This document shows positions 21,327-33,904 of a DNA stretch of 64,000 bases, piece by piece (position 1 is the stretch's first letter; each line of letters starts with the position of its first letter). This DNA is from Dipteronia dyeriana. Taxonomy: Eukaryota; Streptophyta; Magnoliopsida; Sapindales; Sapindaceae. The translations under genes and the position numbers were made by a program. The notes beneath the pieces were generated by a model. It was not told the DNA's origin. It saw nothing but the letters and a program-made list of their open reading frames with translations, and made no database searches. The stretch lies in assembly GCA_032871835.1 (NCBI GenBank), contig CM065295.1:65841687-65905686 (forward strand), read 5' to 3'.

Positions 21327-22289
21327 GTGAATACTAATCTCTAAAGGTGCATCTGAATGCGTTTTTCATTAGTTGTTTTTAGACCAAAATAAAAAATGAA
21401 TTAGTGTTTTTGGCTTCCATCTGAAAATGCATTTGGTAATATGTGCTAAAAACAGTATTATGAAAAAAAAAAAGTAAAAATTCATTTGTTAAAATAACTG
21501 AAAATATCATAAACTATCACATCAAGTTTGTATTTTTCTTGATATTATAACTTAAAATTATATAACAATTTGGTTAATAAAATTTGCTAATTTAATTTCT
21601 ATTGTAATTTTTAAAATTAAATATTTAAAATTAGGTTAATAACTCAAAACAAATAATAACAAACTAATCAAGCATGCAACACAAGGAAGTTTCTAAAAAT
21701 CATCACCCAAACAAAAGAATAAAAGAGATTTTCTACTTACAATCCAATTTTATCTTTTTACCCTCCATTGCTAAATACATTTATTCTAAAAACTTAAATT
21801 TTAAGAAATTATAAGAACATTTTATTTTGTTCTAAAATTATCATTTAACACTTTTTTAAAAAAAAAAATTCGTAAAAACCTATTTTCTTAATTAAAAAAA
21901 TGTTTATATTTTTTGTTTCAATTTTTTTTTATTAAATATTAAAATTGACAAGGTTTTTTTTTAAATAAAAAATAAAATATCTTGCTTCATTTAACTCTTT
22001 TTTTTTTCAAAAAATTTAAGTCAACTGTTAATTATTTTTTTTCTAGCTAAAATCAACACTTTCAAAAATTATTTGTTTTTTTTGTTATAAATCATTCTCA
22101 TTGTTTTGGAATCAAATAAAACTTTAATGAAATTGAAAAATTGTTTTAGGGGTTTTTAAACGTAAAAAAAAAAAGTCATGTTGGAATCTAGCTTAATTGT
22201 TTTGTAGTGTATTTAGAATTTCTTTATCCATTTTAATAATTTTAATTAAGATAAAATCGTCGTATAATAAAAAAAGTGGAAAGATATTT
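21327..22289. other. AT-rich spacer
   Basis: No gene is seen. Long A and T runs and a TGCATCTGAATGCGTTTTTC segment near 21350 resemble MITE sequence, but I found no matching inverted end. Confidence 0.45.
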
Positions 22290-22294
22290 AATAG

Positions 22295-23397
22295 TATTAA
22301 CCGAAACTTCGCTCTACGTGAGGAATTTCAATTAACACCCTCAGGACCACAACCTTGGTAGATCGTGGTCGGGGTAAGTACATTATGTACTGGTTACACG
22401 TGTGTGAAATGGGCTGGATGAATGAAGGAAAAATGGTGGATTGAGTAAGATTATTCTTATTGAACAATGCAATGAGTACCATATTGCATTGGTCAATAAT
22501 ACAGTAATACGGAACACTCAATATCTATCTCTGTTGCTTAACTAATTAGAAGTGACGAACTCCTATCTGTCGATAAGTGGATACAACTCTCAACAGTGAT
22601 GGCTAGGCTTGTTCTCGATTGTAAGATCAAGTCATTTCCCTTTTGGTTTTCGATCTCTATTTATACCTGAAGCTGCTAAGGTTGTTTCTTGGTGTATAAG
22701 TTGAAGATCACTGGATTGATTCCCTTCCCCTCTTTGGTGAGATTTTTTGTTTAATACGATTGACCCTAGAGAATCGGCTGGCAGAGGAAATCTTGGCGGG
22801 AGATGTGTTTGTTTCCTTTTTAGACTTTGTCGCTATAACTATGCATACGTGGAGTTTGCTTTCACCTTGGAGAATAATTCGACTTCCTCTGTTAACGGCG
22901 TGGCATTTCAAAGCATTATGCCGGTGATGTGGTAGTGTGTCTTGGAGTACACGTATGCTGGCGAGGTATCTTGAGATACCATTCTGGTAGTGGGGTACCC
23001 TGAGGTATCATTCTGGTGATATGGCTCTTGATTGGTTTATCTGGTGAGGTACCTCAAGGTACCATTCTGATAATGAGGTGTCTGGTTGATATTTACTAGA
23101 GCTTTGCGATCTCCAAGGAACTTTATGGGCATCCTCCCTCCTGTTGGAAAGGCAGGATATGGACCTTGACAGGTTAACTGGGTAATGCTAAGGTACTTAG
23201 GTACCAGTTGGTCCGCGATAGTGCAGGAACTTCATCTTGCTACTTTGATGATGTCGAGGTACCTAGGTTATGCTAGGCCTGGTACTTCGAGGTAAACCAT
23301 TGTGTCTAGTACCAATCCAGTATGTGGAGACCTTCTCTATCCGGTGGTAATTATGTGAAAATTTTCCTTGGACCCTTGCCAAATTTAGCTATTAACA
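22295..23397 (-). mobile_element. Solo LTR (reverse orientation), family L1
   Basis: 1103 bp flanked by AATAG on both sides (22290-22294 and 23398-23402). Read on the minus strand it starts TGTTAATAGCTAAATTTGGC and ends CGGTTAATA; the TATA box TATAAATAGAG lies on the minus strand at about 22654-22664. Its start closely matches the solo LTR at 44539-45661 (TGTTAATAGTAAAATTTGGC), which fixes the boundary. The terminal CA is mutated to TA. GAGGTACC motifs recur in the U3. No internal region remains, so it arose by LTR-LTR recombination. Confidence 0.8.
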
Positions 23398-23498
23398 AAT
23401 AGATTATCAATAACATTACTGAATAAAAAATGAAGTGTTAATATTTAATTTTTATGTAACTTTTAAAATTGGTATTAATGTTAAAGTAATGTTAATAG

Positions 23499-24367
23499 TG
23501 TTGACGTCGATTTCTGGATTATGCCAGAAAAGCCAACAAGAATTGGATTTTGGCTATTGAATCAAAGAGAAAGAGATTCATAGAGAGTAACAAAGACAAG
23601 TTTTACGTGGTAAAACTCCGATGGCCGGAGAAACATCCACGGGTGGTTGAAGGATCAACCAAGCCAAAATCCACTAAGAGAATAAGATGTTTTACAAGCT
23701 CTCAATCTCTCTTTTTTCTCTCTGTATTATGATTGTTGTATGCTATATTGCCTATATCTTTTCTGGACGAGATTATGGGTCTATTTATATGTTTATAGAA
23801 CCCTAATCTGCCTTGTACAAGTAATACATGATCTTTGTATTTAATTGTGATTCGGTTACTTTCTTGAGGTCGATTTATCTTCTTTCCTGTTTCGGAGTCT
23901 CATGGAAATCGAGTGGGATTCTAGTAGTGCCGTTCAATTTGGATTTGTTTCCTTATAAGAATGTAGTCTTCGTAAAGAAATCAAGTTATTTCCTGATTGG
24001 GGACTCTTCTAATTTAATACTCTATTTCATTTGGGATTCCTTCCTGATGGATATCGTCACGTATTTAATGACAATCCGTATAAAATAAGCACCAAGTTCT
24101 TACTCGGGTCATATTTATTCCCGAGTAAGAGTAATACCTGATGGTCCCGAGTAGTACCGTTTGAGCTCGAGTGGAAGTGTTATTTAACCAGTCCTGAGTG
24201 CTGTTAGTTGATCCCGAGTAGGTTTTATTCAGTATATGCTTACTCGGGCTTTCTTCTCTTTAATGATGCCTTATAGGATATTTCCCGGATGCCCATTTGG
24301 GCGTCCACCTGGCTATTTTTTCCTTCCTGTCAATGACGTGTATGCTTGTTAAAATTTACATACAACA
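23499..24367 (-). mobile_element. Solo LTR (reverse orientation), related to the gypsy LTR
   Basis: 869 bp, TGTTGACGTCG to TACAACA, flanked by AATAG (23494-23498 and 24368-24372). On the minus strand it has the same organisation as the 14169-20547 LTRs: CTCGGG/CCCGAGTA motifs in U3, TATAAATAGACCC box, CCACCCGTGGATGT block and an end in CGACGTCAACA. It is thus a more distant member of the same gypsy family group. The ORFs inside it are not genes. Confidence 0.87.
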
Positions 24368-24455
24368 AATAGCATTATCCAAGGTTAAACCTCTCACACC
24401 CACACATCGAGGTTGTGAGTTCGAGTCATTCCATTGTTTTTAAAAAACCCCTATA
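24368..24455 (+). repeat. Possible SINE head (tRNA-derived)
   Basis: TAGCATTATCCAAGG resembles a Pol III A box, and GAGTTCGAGTC at about 24418-24428 fits the B box; a T-run and A-run follow. The solo LTR target duplication lies at its 5' end. It is too short and diverged to confirm, and no second copy is visible here. Confidence 0.3.
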
Positions 24456-24660
24456 TATATATATATATAGTCATTTTCTGCTTAGTGTGCATTGATATAA
24501 ACTACATCGGTGCATTACATATGAGCCATAGATTATGGATAAGCACTGACAAGCAAAATTAGACATCGACCTGTGTCAGTAAAATTAGAATGGTAATTTG
24601 ATAATTTGATAATATAACATTAAAGGTAATCTCCATACAAAACCAAAATCATCGATTTCG
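24456..24660. repeat. MITE relict with GTGCATTGATATAAACTACATC motif
   Basis: An (AT)n tract followed by sequence like the left part of the 35035-35205 element (TGTGCATTGATATAAACTAC, then CATAGATTATGGATAAG). The right end is not clear. Confidence 0.4.
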
Positions 24661-24899
24661 AAAGCATGAGTGTTGCGCATAGTTGTCTCTAATGAGCAAT
24701 GATTGCCTTCAATTAAAAGCTCTCACTCAATACATTTCGTTTTGATTCATGGTATTTAATGAAATGTTTGAAATGTAATATGCAAGACACAAGTGACATG
24801 AGATGTTTTTCTTACCTACTGAGTGGAGATGTAATGAAACTCATGTTTTTTTTAACGGGAAAACTCATGTTTGATGATGCTTTAAATGCTCATGGAATG

Positions 24900-26100
24900 G
24901 AGGGATGAAGAGTTAAAAAAAAGGTTTTTTGGACCTTTCTCTCACTAAGAACTCTAACCTCTCTCTAGATCTCTGAAAACTGGAGTTCCTCAATGAAAAA
25001 TATGACACCTTAGTGTATTTATACAGTTCTCACAAAACTGTGTTGTTTTGAGAAAAAACAGGCACTTGGCGGTCAAAGTTCACGGTCCACCATGACAAGA
25101 ACCGACCGCAAAAATGGCAAACAAAATGTCGCCCTCTCCGTGCGGTCCAAGAACATGAGGACCTGACCGTGAAAATTTTGGGAGTGAACTTGGGCTCAAT
25201 TTTCACAGTCCACCAAGATGAGGCTTAAGACAGTGAGAACCTCTAGAAGAAGTTCGTGCCAAACACTTCACGGTTAACCAAGACAATAACAAAATCGTGA
25301 AAATCTCTTGAGGAATTTCACGGTTAACTTTGGAGATTTACTGAGACGAGACTTGGACCATGAAAACATCTGGAGGGAATTCACGGTTCACCACGACGAC
25401 ACCCAAACCGTGAAAAGAGGAGAATATGGCATTCTCAAGCGATCTAACACATTAACCTATATGCATGATGTACAAGTGTGAAACTGGTGTGATCCACACT
25501 AAATAAGAAATACACAAATGAATGAGATGTGTGTGTATGTGCACAACTAATTTCTTCAAGAGGACAATTCAAGTAGATATACCCTTTATAACTCTGTTCT
25601 TGAAGCTCTTGAGATCCCAGGAATATTGCTGATCACGATCACGATGATAAGCACTTTAAGAACTTAAACTACCATTTCAAAAGCATCCCAATGTGGTTTG
25701 TCATAGAAATAAGCCAATCATAAAATGGTGAGACTTATAATCTCCTCATTTGACTATTTTATGACACAACCACCCTCTCACAAAAATAAAGAAAATAAGC
25801 TATTGTCAACATTTGAATACATTCTCACAATACCTAAAAGTCTAATCTTTAAGGTCTTCAATCTCTTTAGCACACTTGTGAAAATATACTAGCAAGCAAC
25901 TTTTCCAAGCACCAAGCACCAAGCACATATGAGAAATTCAAAACAATGCAATGCATGAATGCTTTCTCTTTATTAGATAACTGTTACCTCCCATTTATTC
26001 TCAAAACAAAATAAAATGCTCCCTTATCATAATTCAACTACTCCCCCATTTTGTCATGGAATAGACAACCGAGTTTCCCCTTTTTGGGTTGCTTCGGTAA
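24900..26100 (-). mobile_element. Relict copia LTR region (reverse orientation)
   Basis: On the minus strand, about 26095-26040 reads as a short polyprotein end (KKGKLGCLFHDKMGE then stop), with a purine-rich AAAATGGGGGAGTAG tract, as seen at the 3' end of SIRE/Maximus-type copia elements. Further left there is a TATAAATACAC box at about 25011-25021, followed by a leader-like CTAGAGAGAGGTTAGAG segment, as in an LTR. Between them (25065-25400) are five to six degenerate units starting TTCACGGT(T/C)(C/A)ACCA. No clean TG...CA boundaries or duplication were found. Confidence 0.35.
25065..25400. repeat. Degenerate tandem repeat with TTCACGGTTCACCA core
   Basis: Five or six units of roughly 60-70 bp, each containing TTCACGGTYMACCA, a GACRA segment and ACCGTGAAAA. 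This gives alternating GGT/ACC complementarity and possible hairpins. It lies within the relict LTR region. Confidence 0.55.
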
Positions 26101-26312
26101 AGAAAGCTACTCACAAATATGTTGCAAATCCAATAGATCAAATTCAACATGCAACTCACATGTCACATCATTTGAGAAGTTTTTTTTTTTAAAAAAAAAA
26201 GTCTAGCATTACTCATTAATTATTAGGTTATGCTACTATATAAGTGGATATACGTCCTAAAATTCTTATTCAATATTCAGAAAAATTAAAATTTTGAAAA
26301 TTAAAAAATTAC

Positions 26313-26625
26313 TGTGAAATATTGCAATAAAGTGTGGAATTATCACCATTACACATGGAGACAATCATGGAGACAAAACAACACTTGGAGACAAATCAAT
26401 AATTTGCTCCTATTTTGGTGACAAATGGCAATTATGTTGTCCTTTTATTTTTGGTTGCTAAAACCTATATATAGGTTCTTTGTTTTGAACTTGAAAAATT
26501 CATTTTTTGTTCTAAAGAGACTTCTCATATCAATAAAAGTTGAAGCAAGTAATTCTTCTCCATTCATTTTATCTCACGTTATTATTTCATTTGTATTTCA
26601 TCTGTTCTTCAATTTTATTATAACA
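26313..26625 (+). repeat. 5' LTR of the copia element
   Basis: 313 bp, with a CCTATATATAGG TATA box at about 26467-26478. It shares CATGGAGACAAAACAACACT with the 3' LTR copy at 33905-34123. Confidence 0.85.
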
Positions 26626-26639
26626 TGTTATCGGCACGA

Positions 26640-27080
26640 TGCTATTATTTTCAGAACGTAAAGCTTTTGAATTTATTACCACTAGAAACTGAAGTTCTTA
26701 GATTTATTTCTAGAACCCGAAGCTTCTGAATTTATTATTACTAGAACCTGAAGCTTCTAGATTTTTATTTATCAATACCTGAACCTGCAGTTCTGGATTT
26801 AGTTTCTCGCATTTTATTTACTTTTACTCAATTTACTTTCTCTCTTTTTATTTACTTTTATGCAATTTACTTTCTCGCTTTTTATTTATATTTATGCAAT
26901 TTTTATTTAAATAGTTTGGTCACCCATCCAAAAATCTGAAGTTTATGGATTTATTTATCATTATTGGAACCTGAAACTTTTAGATTTATTTACTTACAGA
27001 TATTCCTTTATATATGTGAAGATTTAAATTCCTCAGGTTTTTATCAGACCAGAAGTTCTGACTCCAATTGTAATTTCAGA
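26640..27080 (+). repeat. Leader repeat, CTGAAGCTTCTGGATTTATT unit
   Basis: Five to seven variants of a segment AGAACCTGAAGCTTCT(A/G)GATTTATT in the untranslated leader between the primer site and gag. Two further copies of TTTTATTTACTTTTATGCAATTTACTTTCTC-type sequence are nested within. Common as leader decay in copia elements. Confidence 0.6.
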
Positions 27081-27758
27081 TAACCAGAAGCTGTAATAAT
27101 GTAAAAGCTTGCTAGTTTGAAATTTACTGCACTAGAAGTATTTAGGTACAGTAACATGTCCTGGGTTATTGACGACAGATTACTTTTAAAATCAGAAGGC
27201 ATGTATTACACCATTGAAGATGGCGGCGAAGCAACTGAACAAGACAAATCTATTGCCATGGTTATTTTCCGTCACCATCTGCATGAAGATCTGAAAGCCC
27301 AATACCTAACTGTCATAGAACCAAAAGTTCTATAGCAAGAGCTAAAAGACTAATTTAATAACCAACTCGACATTGCATTACCAAATGCAAGGTATCAGTG
27401 CCAACATTTATGATTTCAAGACTATATATCAGTCTCTGCGTATAATTATGTTTTATTCAAAATCACTACACAACTTAAATTGTGTGGTCAGGATGTAACC
27501 GAAAACGATATGTTGGAACAAATGATTACAACCTTTCATGCCTCGAACAAGATATTACAACAACAATATCGAGAACGTCGATTCTCAAAATATTCAGAGT
27601 TAATCTCATATCTCTTGGTTGCTAAGAAAAATAACGAGCTCTTAATAAAAAATCATGAACCACGCCCGACCGACTCTACAGCATTCCTAGAAGTGAATGC
27701 TAATACTATTGGAGGATATAATCATGGTCGTGATTGTGGTTGCGGTCCTTATTATGGT

Positions 27759-29840
27759 TAGGAGTGGGCACTAAGTTTGAAACCGAACCGAACCAAAAAA
27801 AGGGTGTTCGGTTCGGTTCGGTTCATCCAATGAATTCAGTTCAAACCGGTTTAAAAATTTGAAAACTGAAAAAATTCGATTCAAACCGGTTTGGTTTTCT
27901 AAAAACCAGTTTGAACCGAATAAACCGTCTGCATAAGATTGAAAAAAACCCTAAATGTCTTGACTTCTCATCTATCATTCTTCATTTCTTCGACCGACTC
28001 TCTCTTTCTCATTTCTCAGACTCAGTGAGACAGTCACTCTCATCTTTTCCTCAACTCCTCTGTTTCTCATCTTCGCCGCTCATCTCCGTTGCTCGTCTCC
28101 AATCTAGTCATCTCCACCACTCAAAGAAGGTTTGTCGCTCGACTCACTCTCTTCTAGTCTTCTACTCTTCTTATTTGATCTAATTTTCTTGTTCTTCTTT
28201 TTCTAATTTTCTTTTTGTCTTATTTGTTTTTTGTTTCACATCTGATGGCCACCGATATGGTCTTTGCTCGTCTGATCTAGTCTCCTTCATGTACAGCCAA
28301 AGCTTCAATGAGATAACCTTAAGCTTAACCATTTTGCTCTTCTTTAGCTTGTTTAATTGCTTATTTGGTTAGTGATTATCTTCTTCAGCTCTTCTTCTTT
28401 CTTTATTTCTTCAACCAAAGCTTTTTTGCTATCGTTTTGATTATTTGCTTTCTCTGATGTGTTGTTTGTTGCCTGGACTATTTGTTATTGGGTGAATGTG
28501 ATTTATGATGGTTTGGTATTGGTTTTGGTTTTTATGGGTGTTTTTGGGTTTTGTTTGTGTTTGTAGTGTTTTTTTTTTCCTTTTTTTGTGGCTGACTGGT
28601 TGGTCTTTAAGTGTCCTGTGTTTGTTTTTGGTTTCTCTCTGTTCTTTGGCTAGTTTCTGGTGTGGTGTCCTTTTTTTTGGGGTCTGGCTTTTGTTTCCTT
28701 TCGATATTTTGCTTGGTGCCTTTATAAAATCTCTGCTATTTCAAAAACTGTTGAAAAAAAGTATTTAATATCTGTAATTATGTAGACCGTAACAGGTTAT
28801 TATAAGTTATAACAGTGTTATTTACTCTTTTTTTTTAAAAAATTAAGTCAAATGGAATGTTGATATCATATACGGTATAAATTGGGTTGTGGATAACTTC
28901 TTGAGTTGTTGATATACTTGTGATGTGTGCTGTGGATATGGATAATTGACAAAAGTGGATTCTTTTTGTTATATGCTTAATTACATTATTTTATCTCACA
29001 ATTAGTAAAAATAATATCCTATTGGTTTTATTTAATTATTTTAGTTTTTATTTGTACGTGAAACTGTGAATAGATGGAGATTGATCTTAATGTTGATTCA
29101 ACAGAGGGGAGAAGTGACTCGGGTCCGGAGACCTTAGAGAATTCTAGTTCCATTCAATGGATGCAACTTGCTTATTTAACTGTTATTGGTCATTACTAAT
29201 TATTGTTTCATTTATGAATGCAGGAAATTGAAATTATTGTATTGCCTTTATTTGTTTGATTTGGATTGTAATTTTGATTTGGAGTTTGGATTTGGATTGT
29301 AATTTTTATCCAGAATTTGAATTTGTGATTTAGAGTTTCTTTGTTGGAAAATTAAAGTAATGAACTTTATGTTACTAGTAAAAAAAGTTGTGAAAATTGT
29401 GTTATACGCCTGTATGTCTGTACTCTGTAGTATGCCTTTGAAAATTGAATTTCATGTTTATTAATTATTACTATATTCAATTTGTGATTTTTTTGAATGA
29501 ATTATAAATTAAATTTATTAGTTATGTTTGCTTTGGGCTTTGGCTGTTAAAATTTATGAAACTTTGGTTCAAAATTAGAATCCAACATGGCAACAACAAC
29601 ACATCAAATTTTAAAATATATCAAAAGACTCATTAAGCTCATCAAGCTAAAAAGGCCCTTTAGGCCCAAAACCGAAATGAACCGAACTGAACCGAACCGA
29701 TTCTAATCAGTTCAGTTCAGTTCGGTTACCATTTCTTATTCGGTTTAAACTGGTTCAATTTTGGGCAAACCGAAATATTTTTTGTTCAGTTTGGTTTTAC
29801 CCAAAACGGAACCGAACCGAACCGAATCGCCCCACCCCTA
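27759..29840 (+). mobile_element. Non-autonomous hAT element inside copia gag
   Basis: 2082 bp with inverted ends TAGGAGTGGGC and the complement of TTAGGGGTGGGGCG. Flanks ATTATGGT (27751-27758) and ACTGTGGT (29841-29848) agree at six of eight positions, an eroded 8-bp duplication. Both ends carry subterminal CGGTTCGGTTCGGTT tracts. The interior has a leader-like CT-rich part (27960-28180), and near 29074 an ATG opening MEIDLNVDSTEGRSDSG, reminiscent of the N-terminus of hAT transposases but stopping before any BED finger. Removing the element restores the Gly/Arg-rich gag reading, which supports the boundaries. Confidence 0.82.
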
Positions 29841-31891
29841 ACTGTGGTCAAGGTCGCGGAAGAGCATATGGTTATTTTGGTTTGGGTGGTTATAATCAAA
29901 ATAATGAAAACACTCTCCATAAATTGAATGTTAATAAGGACAGACCAGATAAAGGGAAGAGTATTCAAAAGGGGCCTAAGAAAGATGATGACATTTGTTT
30001 CAGGTGTGTCTGTCGTAATCATTGGTCACGTACATGCTGCACACCTAAACATTTGGCTGAGCTTTATTAAGCATAGATCAAAGGAAGGAAAAGAGGAAGT
30101 ATCCTGAAACCAACTTCATGGAGGATTCAGATTTTATGGATATCACCCAGTTTAATGTTTCTGATTTCGTAGATGATCCGAATGATAAAGTGACCACTTC
30201 AATTGGTGATGGAAATGTCCATACCAATTAAGTACTGTTTCTAATATTTTTTCATTATCATTTGAAATACTTATGGAAAATATTCCTTATGTAATATATA
30301 CTTTTGATTACTCTCTCTAGCATGCACTTTATTTTTTTCTTTATGCAGCAACAAATTTGTCTTTAAACGATCAATTGGGTGATATTGAAAAGCAAGATAT
30401 AGGAGATATATATATAGCCAATAGTGCAACGACACCTACGATTTTGTGGAATCAGAAATTCTTTTTGAATTTAACCTTACTTAAAGCAAATGTTAATACA
30501 ATATCAGGTCCAACAGATCTGATAGAAGGCTCCGATAGAGCCATGATATTGTTACAAAGCAATACTAAAATATGTATCAATGATGCTTTATGTTTAAGTA
30601 GATCCATAAGAAATCTACTTAGTTTCAAAGATATGCGATGTGTTGGATGATATCACATAGAAACTATAAATGATGAGAATATTGAATATATGTGCATTAC
30701 TTCCCATGATTTAGGCCAGAAACTCATTTTGCAAAAGTTGTGTGTTTTACCGTATGTATTATATTACACTCTTATAAGAGGTGTAGAAGTTTATACAGTT
30801 ATAAATCAGAAGTTCTTAGACCCAAAAATATTTATGCTCTGGCATGACCGTCTTGGTCACTCAGGATCTACAATAATATGTATAATCATTGAAAATTCTC
30901 ATGGACATCAATTTAAGAACAAAAAGATTCTTTTATCCTATGAAAATTTATGTACTACATGTTCGGAAATTAGTAATAAAATCATCACAATCTAAGGTTT
31001 GCTTTAAATCCCCGTCATTTCTACAAAGGATTAAAGGGGACATATATGGACCTATTCATCCACCAAGTGGGCCGTTCTGCTATTTTATGGTCATAGTTGA
31101 TACATCCATCAGATGGTCAAACGTTTGTTTATTATCAACACGTAATGTTACTTTTGCAAGATTACTTGCACAGATTATCAGGGTTTGGGCACATTTTTCC
31201 CAATCATTCGATTAAGTCAATACGCCTTGATAATGCCGGTGAATTTACTTCCAAGATATTTAATGAATATTGTAGATCAGTTGGGATTGATGTTGAACAT
31301 CTAGTTCCACACGTTCATACTCAGAATGGATTAGTAGAGTCACTTATCAAGAGTCTTCAGGTAATTGCAAAAACTTTATTATTGTGAACACAATTACCAA
31401 TTTCTGTTTTGGGACATGATATTTTACATGCTGCTACATTGATTCATCTTCGTCCCACTGTTTATCATCAATATTTACCAGTGCAACTTGTATTTGGTCA
31501 TCAACCAGATATTTCTCATCTGTGTACTTTTGGTTGTGCAGTATATTTCCCAATTGTACCTACGCATATGTTTTGAAGATGAACTATTTTGCGTACTTCA
31601 TTCTCACATTGAGATGTGTATGGGTCAAGATGAATTAGACTAGAAACTTTTCAAGAAAGTATATGGATCAATAATCTAGTTGCCTGAAGACATCAAACCT
31701 GTTGGATACAAATGGGGTTTTATAAGAAAACATAATGAGAAAAACGAGGTGGTGCAATATAAGGCACGACTGGTATCATATGGTTTCTCACAGAGACTTG
31801 GTATTGATTTTGATGAGAATTATTCACCAGTGATATATACAATTACGTTTTGATTTCTAATAAGTTTAGCTGTCGTGGAAAGACTTAAAAT

Positions 31892-32682
31892 TGTAGTAAA
31901 AAATCGATTCAAAACGCAGCGGAAACGTAAAATTAGAGTTTGATATTTTTTTTCCTTTAATAGAATGAACTTTAACCTTAGATTAATTGACATATATTAA
32001 AAGTATCATACATTTTTATAGTGACAATTGAACAAGTGTCGAATTTAATCCACAAGATCTTTTAATCCAATCATGAACATGAATCACCTAGGAGTGTTGG
32101 CTCCCTTTATTTGAATTGTATACCTGAGAATGGAAACAAACAAAATCTTTTTCTTTGTTAGTCACAATAATCCTCCGAGAAGAAAAACAAAGAACATTAG
32201 GTCACTTGTGAATTATCAATCAATTTGATTGAAACTCTCGTGAACCTTGATTCGATGTTGTACACAAAACCTTTTAACTTAAAGGCTACTAGTGCACTAT
32301 CGAAAACAAAAATGTTCCCTCTTTTCTCTATGCTTGGCCGAATTCTTCACACAATGAGTTGGATGAAGTTTTTTTTTATATATAACTATAAAAAACAAAT
32401 AAAAAAACTTCTCACACCAAAAATTAGGTCTTGGTCGAAATTCTATATAAGAGTATATATAGGTGACCGAAAATCCTCCTAGAAAGAGGATTTTTACTTC
32501 ACCAAGACTCCTATCAAAATTTGGATTCAATCCTCTTAAAAAAAGGATTTCTTTTACACACCAAGACTCCTAATCCAACTCAAATAGTGTATTGATTCAA
32601 TAATCAATTATTGAATATAAATTAAATTGTGACTAAATAAAAAACTTCATAATTTGACCGATTGTCAATTAGAGTCCTAACA
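31892..32682 (-). mobile_element. Solo LTR (reverse orientation) in copia reverse transcriptase
   Basis: 791 bp, TGTAGTAAAAAATCG to GTCCTAACA; flanks AAAAT (31887-31891) and GAAAT (32683-32687) agree at four of five positions. Read on the minus strand it starts TGTTAGGACTCTAATTG and ends with GTTTCCGCTGCGTTTTG near the 3' end, a block I recognise from plant copia LTRs. TATA-like CTATATATACTC lies on the minus strand at about 32452-32463. The reading LISLAVVERLKIV runs up to the insertion point. Confidence 0.75.
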
Positions 32683-33904
32683 GAAATCAATTGACAATTG
32701 GAGAGCTCCTAAAAACTGCTAAATAATTGAAAAAGAAATTTGAAATGAAAGACCTGAGAAAGATAAAATATTGTCTCGGTTTGGAGATTGAGCATAAATC
32801 AAATGGAATACGTATCCATCAATCAACATACATTGAAAATATTTTGAAAAGATTCCATATGGACAATGCTCATCCATTGAGTACTCATATGGTTGTTAGA
32901 ACTCTTGAACCTAAGAAAGATCCATTCTGACCACTTGCAGATGGTGAAAAGATTCTTGGTCCTAAAATACTATATCTTAATACAATTGGTGCTTTGTTAT
33001 AGCTGGCTCAATGTACTAGACCAGATATTGCATTTTCAATGAATTTGCCTGCTAGATTCAGTTCATCACCAACTTGAAGGCGTTAGAATGAGGTTTAACA
33101 TCTTTTTCATTACCTTTGTGGAATGAAATATTTAAGATTATTTTATTCGAAATCTAACAATTTTTCAAGTTTACTTGGTTACGCTGATGCCGAGTATCTA
33201 TCTGATCCCCATAAAGCTCGTTCACAAGCAGGATATGTTGTTCCATATAATAGCACAACAATCTCCTGACGCTCCACAAAGTAAACTATTGTTGCTACTT
33301 TCTCCAATCATTTGGAGATCCTTGCACTTCATGAAAAAAGTCGAGAATGTATTTGGCTAACGTTAATTATTCATCATATTCAAAAGAAATGTGGATTCTC
33401 ATTTTCTACAGAAATGCTGACACCGATATTTGAAAATAATGCGACTTGTATTGCTCAAGTTAAAGATGGATATATAAAAGGAGATAGAACCAACCATATT
33501 TCTTCTAAATTCTTCTATACTCATGAACTTTAACAGAGCCGATAAATCAATATTAAACAAATACGATCTACAGATAATCTTACAGATCTATTCCCAAAAC
33601 ATTATCTACATCAACTTTTGAGAAACCGGTATATGGAATTGACATGCGTCAGTTCTATAAATTACAAGATTGATATTGAAGTTTTGTTCAGGGGGAGTGT
33701 TCAACCAAAGGGAGCAAAATTGAATGGACATACTGTATTTTTTTTCCTTTATTGAATTTTATTGCACTGGGTTTTAATGAGACAGTTCTGAATAATATAA
33801 CTTAATCCGGAAGATCATTATATATATTTTTACTAAGGTTTTAATCCAACTGGATTTTTTCTAATAAATTATGATACACGTGGTAAAAACCCAAGGAATA
33901 GTAT

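Larger units (their letters stand above)
27117..33640 (+). pseudogene. copia gag-pol polyprotein pseudogene
   Basis: gag: 27117-27758 (SKYSELISYLLVAKKNN, QQQYRERRF) and, after the hAT insertion, a CCHC-like knuckle at about 29997-30035 (CFRCVCRNHWSRTC). Protease at 30357-30650: the catalytic D-S-A triplet reads NSA (IANSATT), so Asp is replaced by Asn. GAG-pre-integrase and integrase: LWHDRLGHSG, then LDNAGEF and NGLVESLIKSLQ, giving core D and E residues. Reverse transcriptase starts at about 31700 (YKARLVSYGFSQRLGIDFDE), is cut at LKIV by the solo LTR, and resumes at the 3' palm/thumb (EFEMKDLRKIKYCLGLEIEH); the stretch with the YVDD catalytic box is missing. RNase H: GYADAEYLSDPHKARSQAGY. 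Several stops and frame changes. Confidence 0.87.

Noticed and set aside
23550..24088. Two plus-strand frames (60 and 86 codons)
   Set aside because: They lie wholly within the 23499-24367 solo LTR and have no domain.
24416..24430. A tRNA gene suggested by GTTCGAGTC
   Set aside because: No cloverleaf can be drawn around it; at most a SINE-type B box.
28505..28768. Hydrophobic 87-codon frame that might be a membrane protein
   Set aside because: The segment is simply G- and T-rich, giving Trp, Phe, Leu and Val runs; it lies inside a non-autonomous hAT element.
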